64,000 nt of DNA from Streptomyces cynarae (GTDB lineage: Bacteria > Actinomycetota > Actinomycetes > Streptomycetales > Streptomycetaceae): positions 62,001-126,000 of the forward strand of contig NZ_CP106794.1 of the NCBI RefSeq assembly GCF_025642135.1, written 5' to 3'. Positions 8,966 through 18,700 of the stretch are shown here, piece after piece. The stretch's first letter is position 1, and each line of letters opens with the position of its first letter. The translations under genes were made by a program, and so were the position numbers. The notes under the pieces are model-generated. The model was given only the letters and a program-made list of their open reading frames with translations, was not told the DNA's origin and made no database searches.

Positions 8966-11911
8966 TCAGGACACCCGTGCGAGCAGGGCGCTAAACCGCG
9001 CGGACGTCTCGGTGTCACCGCTGCCCGAGATGACCCGGAGCGCCTGTTCAAGGAGGGCCCTCGCTCGCTGGTGCTGCCCCTGGGCCAGATACACCTCGGC
9101 CAGACCTCCCTTGGCCAGGGCAGCGTCCTGGAGGCTCCCGGTGGTGTCTGCGACGGACAGCGCACTCTGGAAGCAACGGGCCGCCTCAGCCAGGTTTCCC
9201 AACACGAGGTGGGCCCTGCCCAGGCCTCGCTGGACGTACCCCTCGCCTTCCTGGTCCGCCTGGGTCCGCACGATGGCCAGCGCCTTGCGGAAGTATCCCA
9301 GTGACCGTTCCGCGTGGCCCCGGACCAGTTGGAGCTCGCCCAGCCGGAAGAGCACCTGACACGTCACCCGAGGATTGCCCACGTCCTGGCACGTGCGCAG
9401 CGCCGCGGTCAGCTGTTGTTCCGCCATGGCCAGATCGCCTCTGGACACGTGGATCTGGGCGGTGTTGCACCAGACGTGCGCCCGCCCGACGGGGTCACCC
9501 ACTTCGAGGAACAGGTCTGCCGCGTGTTCGTACTCGCGCAACGCCTTGTCCAGGCTTCCCTGGATGTGCCAGGTCAGCGCGATGTTCCGCGCGGACAGGG
9601 CCATCCCGCCGACGTCGCACAGCTCCTCGAAGAGGGAGCGGGCCTTCTCGAGGTAGGGCAGGGCCTTTTCCACGTTGCGTTGCGAGAGGTAGAGCGAGCC
9701 GAGGGAACACCGCGTCGCGGCCTCCCCCCGGACGTTACCGGTGCGCAGGACGAGATTCAGCGCCGTCTCGTGGGTGTCCTTCCAGTCGTCGTGGTAGCGG
9801 CGCACCTCGAACAGGGTCACCAGAGCCACCGCCAGGTCCCAGCAGGCCTCGTCGAACCCGTACTCGCCTGCCACAGCGATCGCGGCGAGCAGCCCGGAGC
9901 GCTCCCCGTCCATCCAGCCGAGCGGATCCGTCACTACCTGCCCGACGACGTCGCGGGGCGGCTCCCACCGCGGCGACTGCCCGCGCACCAGCGTGAAGTC
10001 GCCCCCGTACAGCTGGCGGTGAGCTTCGTCGACGAGCGCGAGCCACGCTCCGGTTACGTGGCGTACTGCGTCGCGCCGCTCAGCCTGGGTGAGCTGGGAG
10101 GCGGTTTCCTTGAGGAAGAGCCGGATTAGGTTGTGGATCCGGTACCGGGGGTGGTCGGTCGGCTCCGCCTCGACGGGGGTGAGGAGCTGGCAGGCAGCCG
10201 CCTCGTCCATGAGGTCGTGCGCTTCTTCCGTGCCGAGACCCGTCACCGCTCCGGCCATCCAGCCGGGGATCGTCTCCATGTCGAAGAGGCTCAGCTTGCT
10301 AAGCAGCCGGCGCAGTGGGGGGTGCAGTGCGTCATAGGTCGAAGCGATGGTGGTACGGACCGCCTGATTGCCGTGCACCAACTCGTCGAGTCGGCGCCGG
10401 TCGTCGTACATGCGGTGCGCAATGAACGACACAGTCCTGTGCGGCGCCGCCGCAAGCCGTGTGCCGACGATGCTCAGGGCCAGCGGCAGACCGTCGGCGA
10501 TGCGGACGACTTCGGCGACCGCGTCCGGTTCGGCCTGGATCCGTTTGTCCCCAATGAAGCGCCTGAGGAGCTCGACGGCCTGCGGCCCACTGAGGACGTC
10601 CAGCCGGACGTCCTGCAACGTCGGGATACCCGGCTGCGACCGTCGGCTCGTGATGAGGACGGCGCAGTTGTGGCCTCCTGGGAGCAGCGGCCTGATCTGC
10701 GCCTCGTCGGCGGCGTCGTCAAGGACGACCAACATCTCCCGGTCGGCGACGCAGCTGCGGAACATCGCGGCCCGCTCGTCCACGCCTTCCGGGATGTTCG
10801 AGGGAAGCACTCCCAGCGTGCGCAGGAAGTGGTCAAGGACACGTGCCGCGGCCACAGAGGACGGTTCGCTGCCGTGCAGGTCGTAGTAGAGCTGGCCATC
10901 GGTGAAGTGCTCCTGCACCACCTGATGGGCGACGTGAACGGCGAGCGACGTCTTGCCGACCCCGCCCTGGCCGTAGACGTTGACCGAGCGGGTGCCCGGA
11001 TGGCCGGATTCCGGCTTGCCGACCAGCACTGCTCCGAGCTTCTCGACGATGTCGTCCCGTCCAACGAAGTGGCCGGACCGCGGGGGAAGCTGCCGCGGGA
11101 CTGCTGGGCCTCGCGCCTGCGTGTAGGCGGGAATGAGCTCCGGTGCATCGTTGAGGATCTCTTTCTCAAGTCGCTGCAGTTCGGCCGACGGCTCAAGGCC
11201 GAGGTCTTCGAGCATGCGGCCACGGCCCTCCCGGTACACCTGGAGCGCGTCGGTCCGCCGGCCGGCCCGGTGCAACGCCAGCATGAGCTGACCGCGGAGC
11301 TTCTCTCGCAGAGGATTCTCCGACACATGGCTCGTCAGCTCCGAAAGCAGGTTGCGCTCGCGCCCACGCAGCAGTTCCACGTCGATGCAGTCCTCCAGCA
11401 CAGTGAGCCTTTCCTCGTTCAGAGCCACCGCCTTCCTGCGGAGCACGTCGCTGTCCAGACCGCTGAGGGCTGGTCCCCGCCAGAGACTCAAAGCGCTGCG
11501 ATAGCTTCGCACCGCCCCTTCAAAATGGCCCGCGTCGCACGCCGCCCGTGCCTCCGACACGAGGCGTGAGAAGTCGTCGACGTCCCGCTGCCCTGGTTCC
11601 AGGACCAACGAATAGCCGAAGGGGTGGGTCTTGAGCGCGTCCCCCATGCCGACGTCAGCCAGGAGCCGGCGTGCGGCCGACACACAGATCTGCACCTGAC
11701 TCCGGACCGTAACCGGCGGGTCTTCGCCCCACACGACGTCGATGATGTCTTCAATGCTCACGATCTCGCCAGCTCTGCACACCAGCGCGGCAAGTAAGAG
11801 TCTCGGCCTCCGTGGTTTCATCTCCGCGTTCACGGCCCCAGTTGTGATCTCGAATCGTCCGAGAAGGGCGAAGTAGGCACCCCCGCCACCGTTGTGCCTT
11901 CGCAAGTTCAT
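8966..11911 (-). CDS. SARP-family transcriptional activator with NB-ARC ATPase and TPR domains (AfsR-like)
   Basis: About 981 residues. The N-terminal ~250 residues hold a winged-helix OmpR-like DNA-binding domain and the bacterial transcriptional activation domain of SARP regulators. An NB-ARC/STAND ATPase follows, with Walker A GQGGVGKTS near residue 312 and a MLVVLDDAADEAQ Walker B region. The C-terminal third is tetratricopeptide-like. This is the AfsR architecture, usually a cluster-situated or pleiotropic activator of antibiotic genes. The ATG at 11911 is preferred over a TTG 15 codons upstream because GGAG lies just before it. It sits between the Ser A domain gene and LOG1 on the same strand and is the most likely activator of this cluster, probably acting at direct repeats upstream of the biosynthetic genes. 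Confidence 0.92.
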   Translation of the reverse strand: MNLRRHNGGGGAYFALLGRFEITTGAVNAEMKPRRPRLLLAALVCRAGEIVSIEDIIDVVWGEDPPVTVRSQVQICVSAARRLLADVGMGDALKTHPFGYSLVLEPGQRDVDDFSRLVSEARAACDAGHFEGAVRSYRSALSLWRGPALSGLDSDVLRRKAVALNEERLTVLEDCIDVELLRGRERNLLSELTSHVSENPLREKLRGQLMLALHRAGRRTDALQVYREGRGRMLEDLGLEPSAELQRLEKEILNDAPELIPAYTQARGPAVPRQLPPRSGHFVGRDDIVEKLGAVLVGKPESGHPGTRSVNVYGQGGVGKTSLAVHVAHQVVQEHFTDGQLYYDLHGSEPSSVAAARVLDHFLRTLGVLPSNIPEGVDERAAMFRSCVADREMLVVLDDAADEAQIRPLLPGGHNCAVLITSRRSQPGIPTLQDVRLDVLSGPQAVELLRRFIGDKRIQAEPDAVAEVVRIADGLPLALSIVGTRLAAAPHRTVSFIAHRMYDDRRRLDELVHGNQAVRTTIASTYDALHPPLRRLLSKLSLFDMETIPGWMAGAVTGLGTEEAHDLMDEAAACQLLTPVEAEPTDHPRYRIHNLIRLFLKETASQLTQAERRDAVRHVTGAWLALVDEAHRQLYGGDFTLVRGQSPRWEPPRDVVGQVVTDPLGWMDGERSGLLAAIAVAGEYGFDEACWDLAVALVTLFEVRRYHDDWKDTHETALNLVLRTGNVRGEAATRCSLGSLYLSQRNVEKALPYLEKARSLFEELCDVGGMALSARNIALTWHIQGSLDKALREYEHAADLFLEVGDPVGRAHVWCNTAQIHVSRGDLAMAEQQLTAALRTCQDVGNPRVTCQVLFRLGELQLVRGHAERSLGYFRKALAIVRTQADQEGEGYVQRGLGRAHLVLGNLAEAARCFQSALSVADTTGSLQDAALAKGGLAEVYLAQGQHQRARALLEQALRVISGSGDTETSARFSALLARVS

Positions 11912-12393
11912 GACGCTCCGTCGGTTCCTCTTATCCCTATCGGATGACCTCGTCAAGACACCATCCGGCGCCTGGCCTCCATGGCCGGATTACGAACGCT
12001 GAGGCGGGCATCGCTGGCCCTCTAGTGCGAAGTACACGGCCAGAATCCGCCGTTGATCGGCGCTGCGCGAAACCGCTTTGATACGCTTCCACCCTCACCC
12101 TTCCCCTTCCATCCTGGAATGGAGTTGCACGCGCCCTCACATGGCAAGCACTTCAGGGAGTAGCAGCATCGCACGAACCGATGGAAGGCCAACCAGAGCA
12201 CACCCAGTATCTACGCCTGTTGATCACAGTGTCCCCGGCGAAACGTCCCGTAGAGTCGATGGATCACGCCATAATCGATCTCGCGCCTGCGGCGGCAACG
12301 CAATCAGCGCCAGTCATTAAGACCTGGCGCTGTGCGGGGAGCGCAACGTCGTCCAGCGGAACGTGCCCCACCCGAAGGGCGGAGTTCTGTGTT
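11912..12393. other. Intergenic stretch upstream of the SARP gene
   Basis: About 480 bp without a convincing gene on either strand. Both flanking genes are on the minus strand, so it must contain the SARP promoter. No clear palindrome, tandem repeat or terminator was seen. Confidence 0.5.
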
Positions 12394-14052
12394 TCAGCCG
12401 ATCAGTGCGGCGAGCCCCTCGCGGTCCAGCTTGCCGTTCCGGTTCACCGGCAACTGGCCGACAAAGGTGTACGAGACGGGGACCATGTAATCGGGCAGCT
12501 TCAAGGCAAGTTCCGCCCTGAGGGCGGCCGGAGACAGCCGGGATCCGCCGTCCGCCACCACACAGGCGACCAGTTGCCTCTCACCAGCCTTCTCGACAAC
12601 GGCCACAGCACCGGCTCGCACCCCTGCGCACAGTCCCAGGGCCGCCTCGATCTCGCCGAGCTCGATCCGGAAGCCCCGGATCTTGACCTGCTGGTCGATC
12701 CGCCCAAGGTACTCCAGCGCGCCGTCCGGCCGCCATCGGGCGAGGTCTCCCGTACGGTACATCCGCCCGCCGGCCGGACCGTACGGGTCGGGGAGGAAAC
12801 GCTCGGCCGTCAGCCCAGCGCGTCCCACGTAGCCCCTGGCCAGCCCGAGGCCCGATAGGAACAGCTCGCCGGACTCTCCCACTGCGACGGGCTGGAGCTC
12901 CTGGTTGAGCACGTGCACCCGGGTGTTCCAGATCGGCCGTCCAATGGGCACCGTGGCCGGGTCCTGCTGTTCCGTGCAGTTCCACCAGGTCACGTCGATC
13001 GCCGCTTCGGTGGGTCCGTACAGGTTGAACAGCGGGACGCCGAGCACGGACCGGAATCTGGTACGCAGGGTCGGCGTGAGGGCCTCCCCGCTGCACACAA
13101 CGCGCCGTAGTCCCCGAGCCTCCCTCACGGTGGGTTCCTCGAGGAACACCCTGAGCATCGACGGCACGAAATGCGCCGTCGTCACGCGTTCCTCCCGGAT
13201 GAGGCGAACCAGATACCGGGGGTCCTTGTGCCCTCCAGGAGCGGCAACCACCATCGTTGCCCCGGCCGACAACGGCCAGAGCAGCTCCCACAGGGACACG
13301 TCGAAGCCGATGGGGGTCTTGTGGAGGACGCGGTCCTGGCCAGTGAGGCCGAACGCCGACTGCATCCAGAGTATTCGGTTGACGAGCCCTCCATGGGAGT
13401 TCACCACCGCCTTGGGAGCACCCGTCGAGCCGGACGTGAAGATGACCGTCGCCGCCCCCAGTGAGGTGAGCGCACCGCCCCGGTCGATGTCGGTGAGTTC
13501 CCCTCCGGGCAACGCGGACACGTCCGCGGCCGTGCCGGGGTCGTCCAGCAGCACCAGCGGCGGCACCCCCTGGGGGAACCTGGCTGCGGCACGGCCCAGG
13601 GTCAGCACCATCGTCGGCCGCGCATCCGACAGCATGCGGATCGTGCGAGAGGGCGGGTTCTCGGGGCCGAGCGGTAGGTAGGCCGCGCCTGCCTTCAGCA
13701 CGGCGAGGACCGCTTCGACCAAGTACAGCGACCGCGGCAGCGCGACCGCCACCGACCTCTCCGGCCCTGCTCCCAGTGCGACGAGGTGACGTGCCAGCCG
13801 GTTCGCCCGCCGGTCGAGCTCGGCGTAGGTCAGCGTGACTCCCTCGAAGATAACCGCCGGGGCGGTCGGAGTCCTGGCCACGTGCTCCGCGAAGAGCATC
13901 GGAAGGACAAGCTCCGGCAAGGGATGCACCGTGTCGTTCCATTCCTTCGGCACCCGCGCCCCCCGGGGCACCGCCTCGGGCGGCCGGAATACGTCCGTGC
14001 CGTCCTCCGTGAGGGAAGGGTGCGCCATTCCCGGGGTGCTCGGCTGCATCAT
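12394..14052 (-). CDS. Stand-alone NRPS adenylation domain, predicted to activate serine
   Basis: 552 residues forming one A domain, with TSGSTG, YGPTEAA, YRTGD and the C-terminal NGK lysine motif. No carrier or condensation domain is attached. Aligning by eye to PheA gives the ten-residue pocket DVWHVSLIDK, which differs from the well-known serine code DVWHLSLIDK at one conservative position. It would adenylate Ser and transfer it to a carrier protein in trans. The obvious partner is the free carrier protein at 35402-35743, since NRPS-C ends in an unpaired C domain. The short gene start is preceded by AAGGTAGG. An IS110 remnant separates it from the upstream LOG2 gene. Confidence 0.9.
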   Translation of the reverse strand: MMQPSTPGMAHPSLTEDGTDVFRPPEAVPRGARVPKEWNDTVHPLPELVLPMLFAEHVARTPTAPAVIFEGVTLTYAELDRRANRLARHLVALGAGPERSVAVALPRSLYLVEAVLAVLKAGAAYLPLGPENPPSRTIRMLSDARPTMVLTLGRAAARFPQGVPPLVLLDDPGTAADVSALPGGELTDIDRGGALTSLGAATVIFTSGSTGAPKAVVNSHGGLVNRILWMQSAFGLTGQDRVLHKTPIGFDVSLWELLWPLSAGATMVVAAPGGHKDPRYLVRLIREERVTTAHFVPSMLRVFLEEPTVREARGLRRVVCSGEALTPTLRTRFRSVLGVPLFNLYGPTEAAIDVTWWNCTEQQDPATVPIGRPIWNTRVHVLNQELQPVAVGESGELFLSGLGLARGYVGRAGLTAERFLPDPYGPAGGRMYRTGDLARWRPDGALEYLGRIDQQVKIRGFRIELGEIEAALGLCAGVRAGAVAVVEKAGERQLVACVVADGGSRLSPAALRAELALKLPDYMVPVSYTFVGQLPVNRNGKLDREGLAALIG

Positions 14053-14280
14053 GCCGTCCTACCTTCTGGAGTGCGCCCCGGGAGTTCGCGACTCTGGGTT
14101 CGCGCGAGCGGGGCATGGATGGTGTTCATGCTTGCTGCCCTTGGTGGTTCAGGTGGCTGTTCACCAGGCCCCGCCACTTCTTCCGGTCCTCTGCTTTCGC
14201 TCTGCGAACCATTGCTTGGTAGGGCGAGGACGGGCGGGAGGAGTTGCGCCAGGCGTCGTTCTAGGAGGGGGGCAATCACC

Positions 14281-15150
14281 GTGTCCGCCACGGCGAGGTT
14301 CGACATCACCAAGGACATCAATCGGATCGCGGTCACCGACGACCGCGGCTAGCAATTGACCAGCCGCCGGGTCGACAACGACCCCGAGGCCGTCGAGGAG
14401 GCCATCATCGATCTCGTGGCCGTCCAGGCCGAACTCGCCGTCGGGCCAGAGCTGATAGGCAGCGTCGCCGCCCTGCTGCCCGCGATGCTGCTGGCCGAAG
14501 GCTTCCCTGTGGTCCACGTCCCCGGCCCGGCCGTCAACCGTGCCCCACCTGGCATTCCGGGGGCGGTGAGAACAAGTCCGATCCCAGCGACGTCAAGGTC
14601 ATCGCCAAACAGGTCATGCTCCGCGACGACCTGCGGACGGTGGGAACTGCCGGACGGTGCCGCCGCCGAGCTGCGGCTGCTGGTGTCACCTCGGCACGCG
14701 CACAACACGTGAGCCTGCCCGAAGAGCGTTGCACCGCTGCGCCTCATCAGGGAACTCGCCACCGACCTCCTGACCGGCAAGGACCGCCTCCAGACTCTGG
14801 AGGCCAAGATCAAGGAACTGGTCGACGCCCACCCTGACACCCGCCTGACGGCGGCCTTCATCGCCCTGGTCAGCGACTAGCGGCACTTTGCTGACGGCGA
14901 CGCCTTGGCCGGCGCCGGTCTCGCCCAGTCCGGCAGGATCCGCTACTCGCGCAGTGCCCTGGGCGGCAACAGGGCCCTCAAACAGGTCTTGTGCCAGTCC
15001 GCCTTCTGCGCGATCCGCCGTGATCTGACCCTCCGCGCCATCCGCGACCGCAAAAAGAGCGAAGGTAGGCGATACCGTAAAGCCCTGATTGCCCCGGCAC
15101 GACGCCGCGTCAACGTCATCTACGTGATACTCCGCGACCACCGGCCCTAG
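14281..15150 (+). pseudogene. IS110-family transposase remnant
   Basis: Translating the plus strand in pieces gives an IS110-type transposase broken by stops and frameshifts. The pieces, in order: an N-terminal DEDD-like start (FDITKDINRIAVTDDRG, stop at 14350), a segment around SRRVDNDPEAVEEA that continues to FPVVHVPGPAVNRA, an AELRLLVSPRHA piece, and a C-terminal part with ALGGNRALKQVL and KSEGRRYRKALI that ends at 15150. At least two in-frame stops and one or more indels are present, so it cannot make a functional enzyme. It lies between the two minus-strand genes LOG2 and the Ser A domain, so the insertion split what was probably one operon. Confidence 0.8.
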
Positions 15151-15191
15151 GAAGCCCGCTCGCAACTTCGTCTCGTGGAGTGACTTCAGCA

Positions 15192-15794
15192 CTAGGCAGC
15201 CGCCTTGTCCTCGACCATCTCTACGGCTTCCTGGGCGGTGTAGGCGAGTGCGAACAGTGAAGTGTCGCCCACCGCAAAGCCCCGCTGCCGGATTCCGCTG
15301 ATGAGGTCCCGGAACTGCTCCCAGAGGCCTCCCGAGTCGAGCAGCACCAAGGGTTTGTCGTGCAGCCCGTGCTGAGCCCGTGCCGCTACCTCGACGATGC
15401 CGTCCAGGGTCCCATAGCCGCCGGGCAGGCCGATGAAGGCATCGGCACTCGACATCATCCGCAGCTTTCGGTCGGTCAAGTCCTTCGTGAGCATCAGCGT
15501 CTGCGCCGGGGCTCCCGCGGTGTGCTCGCGTTCGTTGAGGAAGGCGGGCAGCACTCCCATGATCGATCCACCGGCGCGCGAGACCCCTCGGGCCACGGCG
15601 CCCATCAACCCGCTGCCGCCCGCGCCGTAGACGAGTAAGTGGCCTCGGCCTGCGATATGAGCGCCGAGTTCCCCGGCGAGCCGTTGCGTCGCCGCGTCGG
15701 CTCCCGATTCGACGTCGCAGAAGACGCAGATGGCCAGCGGTTTCGAAGCTCGCGCCTGATGCTGATCGGACCAATTCTTTGACATCGAAAGCAT
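15192..15794 (-). CDS. LOG-family protein with altered catalytic motif (LOG2)
   Basis: 200 residues, a clear paralogue of the protein at 7876-8484 with the same VYGAGGSGLMGAVA loop. Its signature reads PGGYGTLDG: the Glu that ends the PGGxGTxxE motif is Gly. In characterised LOG enzymes that Glu and an upstream Arg (here in LTDRKLRMM) are catalytic, so this copy may be inactive or serve as a structural partner of LOG1. The start lies 3 bases after the NRPS-C stop codon, so it is translationally coupled to the megasynthase and belongs to the same operon. A second ATG three codons downstream (15785) is an alternative start. Confidence 0.87.
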   Translation of the reverse strand: MLSMSKNWSDQHQARASKPLAICVFCDVESGADAATQRLAGELGAHIAGRGHLLVYGAGGSGLMGAVARGVSRAGGSIMGVLPAFLNEREHTAGAPAQTLMLTKDLTDRKLRMMSSADAFIGLPGGYGTLDGIVEVAARAQHGLHDKPLVLLDSGGLWEQFRDLISGIRQRGFAVGDTSLFALAYTAQEAVEMVEDKAAA

Positions 15795-15796
15795 CC

Positions 15797-18700
15797 TCAG
15801 ATCCGCGCGTACGAATGGGGGGTCCGGTCAGCGTCCTCGCCCTGGGCACCGAGCACGTCACGTACGTGGCGACGTCGTTCGGGAGGGCCTGCCAGAGAGG
15901 CGAGCACCCCTTCCACGGTGGCCATCACCGCCGACGCGGCCGACTCGGAGTGTGTACGCCGATCGAACAGGAGCCGCAGACCGATCTGGCGGGCATCCTT
16001 CAAACAGAAGGTCAGGGGATAACCTGTGCTCTCCATAATGTCGCCCACGGAGAGTGTGGTGCCTGCGCCGTCGCCCTGTGTCTCCGGGTAGCCCTCGACC
16101 ACGACGATGCTGTTGAACAATGCTGTCCGGGGCGGCGCGCCGCTCCATCTGTGCACGTCCGTGAGCGAGCTGTGACCGTGCTCCCGCAGGTTGATGTGGC
16201 GTTCCTGTACGTCGCTGAGCAGCGCCGCAACAGTCCGCTCGCCGGGGAAGGACAGCCGGAAGGGCAGCGTGGCGATCATCGGCCCGATGATCGTTTCGAC
16301 CCCGTCGATCTCCGCCGGTCGGACCGCGAATGTCGATCCGACGGTGATGTCCAGCCTGCCCGACAGGTGACTCACGGCGATCCCCCAGGCCGCGAGTGCC
16401 ACGGTTCCCAAGGTCACGTCGCATTCCGCCGCAAGCAGCCGCAGGGCATCCGTCGCCTCCGGCGTCAGGACGGACTCGACCAGACCGGTGCCGACGTCGC
16501 CCGGATCGTCCTGGGCCACCGACGCCGGCGTATGACATGGCATGTTTTCGAAAACACCACGCCAGTAGCGCTCGGTCGGCTCCGGGCGCCGGGCGGCCAG
16601 CCACTCCACGTACCGACGGTAGGAGACGGCCGGGGGCAGTTGGGCCTGCGTTCCCGCTAGGCGAGCCCGGTAACAGGCCATCCATTCGCCCAGCATTAGG
16701 GCCACGCTCCAGCCGTCCAGCAAGAGATGATGGTAAGTCAGGAAGACGACGAGCTGCTCCGCGGAAACAGGCACGACCGCCAGCCGGACGGGGGCCGTGT
16801 CTGACATCGCGAACGGCTCGGCCCTTTCCTGTACGGACAGGGACCGCAGGTCGTGCCGCAGGTCCTCGAAGGGCCGGCCACGCCAGTCGAAGATCCGGGT
16901 GGGGATCGCGTGTACAGGGCGTACGACGTGGACCGGTTGGGGCACCCCGCGCCAGACCACTGCGCTGCGGAGCACGGGATGCCGGGCGACGACGTCCTCC
17001 CATGCCGCCCGGAAGGCGTCGAGGTCGATGCGCCCGGTAATGAGCAGTTCCTGCTGGTCCCGGTAGTAGGCGTGATCGGGATGCAGCAGGGAGTGGTACA
17101 GCATCCCTTGCTGAACCGACGACAGTGGGAACACGTCCTCGAGGTCCGCATGGACTGCGACGAGCGTGTCGAGCTCCCGCTGACTCAGATCAGCGGCCGG
17201 GAAGTCCGAGGGAGTCGTGATGGCCCGATTCCCGACGCAGTAGCGGGTGACCTCTTCGACGTATCGGGTGAACCTCTCGGCCAGCTCGGCCACGGTGTCG
17301 GGGTGGAAGCGGTCACCGGAGAAGATCCACTCGGCCTCGAACACGCCGTTGTGGATGGCCGCTTCGATCTCGATGGCGTGGCTGCGCCGTTGGTCTGCGC
17401 TCCGCTCCGCCCCTAGAACCGCCGGTAGTATGCGCAGCGGCCCCCAGTCCATCCGTGACCGGTCCACCTTGCCCTGGTAGTTGAATAGCACGGGGGGCTC
17501 GGGCAGATCGCGCAGCGCTTGACCCCGGGGCCCGGGGGTCAGGTAGCGCAGGATCCCGTAGTCGAATCCCTCCGTCGGTGTGGAACGCAGCCGCTGCCGG
17601 ACGGCACGGACCGCCGCCGCCGTGCCGCCGCCCTCCCCGGACGGAATCGGCAGGCGTACGGGATGGACGCTGGTGAACCAGCCGACGGTCTCGCCGACGT
17701 CGATGCCGGTTACAGGGTGCTCCCGTCCGTGCCGTTCGACGTCGATTGGGACGGCTTCACCCACCCACTCCTGCAGGGTCATCGCCAGCGCGGTGAGCAG
17801 CACCTCCTCCACCGTCATCCGTGCGGCGGCGGGAACTACGGAGAGCGCCTCGGTGTCCTCCGGGGACAGCCGTACCGTCACCGATCGCGACCTGCCCACG
17901 GTGTGGTGACTGGCCGTGGCCGCGCCGGGCAGTTCCGGAGCGTCGGCGAGGACACCCGTCCAGTACGCCACGTCCACGGCCGGGGCGGCCGACTCGGCGT
18001 ATCGGCCCAGCGCTTGCGTCCAGCGGCCGAACGTCGTCGTTGGCGTCGGCGCCGACCAGCGAGCGCCGCGTAGCGCCGTTTCGTAGGCGTCCGATAGGTC
18101 GACGAGGAACGGGCGCCACGACATGGTGTCCACGGCGAGGTGGTGCACCGCGATCAGCAGCCGCGCCGGACGGTCGTCACCGAGATCGAAGAGCGCCGCC
18201 GCTACGAGGGGTCCCGACGTCACGTCGAGGGAGGCCTGGAGCCGGTCCGCCTCGGCTGCCAGCCACCCCTCCGAGTCCTCTGACTCGACGCACGACACCA
18301 GCCGTAAGGCGAAACCATCCTCGATGGGCGCGACCGTCTGGTGCCAGCCGTCCGGCAGTCGTGTGTAGCGCAGTCTCAGTGCGTCGTGCCGGTCGATCAC
18401 CCACCGCAGTGCCGCGTCCAGAGCAACCAGGTCGGGCGCGTCGAGTTCTAGCTGGACGGATTGGTTGTAGTGGTGGAGCTCCGTCAGGTTCTGGTCGAGG
18501 AGCCACTGCTGGATGGGGGTGAGGGGGAGAGGCCCGTCGAGGGGGGTGTCGGTGGGCCTCTCCTCGGCTGGCTCCTCGTACACATCGACGTAGGGGGCCA
18601 GTTCGGTGATGGAGGGGTGCCGGAAGATGTCCTTTGGGGCGATCTGTAGGCCTGCCCTGCGGGCTTCGGCCGCTAGCTGCATGGTGAGGATGGAATCCCC

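Noticed and set aside
10133..11569. A 478-codon open frame on the plus strand opposite the SARP gene
   Set aside because: The minus strand encodes an unambiguous AfsR-like protein here with Walker A and SARP motifs; the plus frame has no domain.
15779..16660. Long plus-strand frames across both NRPS genes
   Set aside because: All lie antisense to A, T, C, E or TE motifs and are typical GC-rich shadows.
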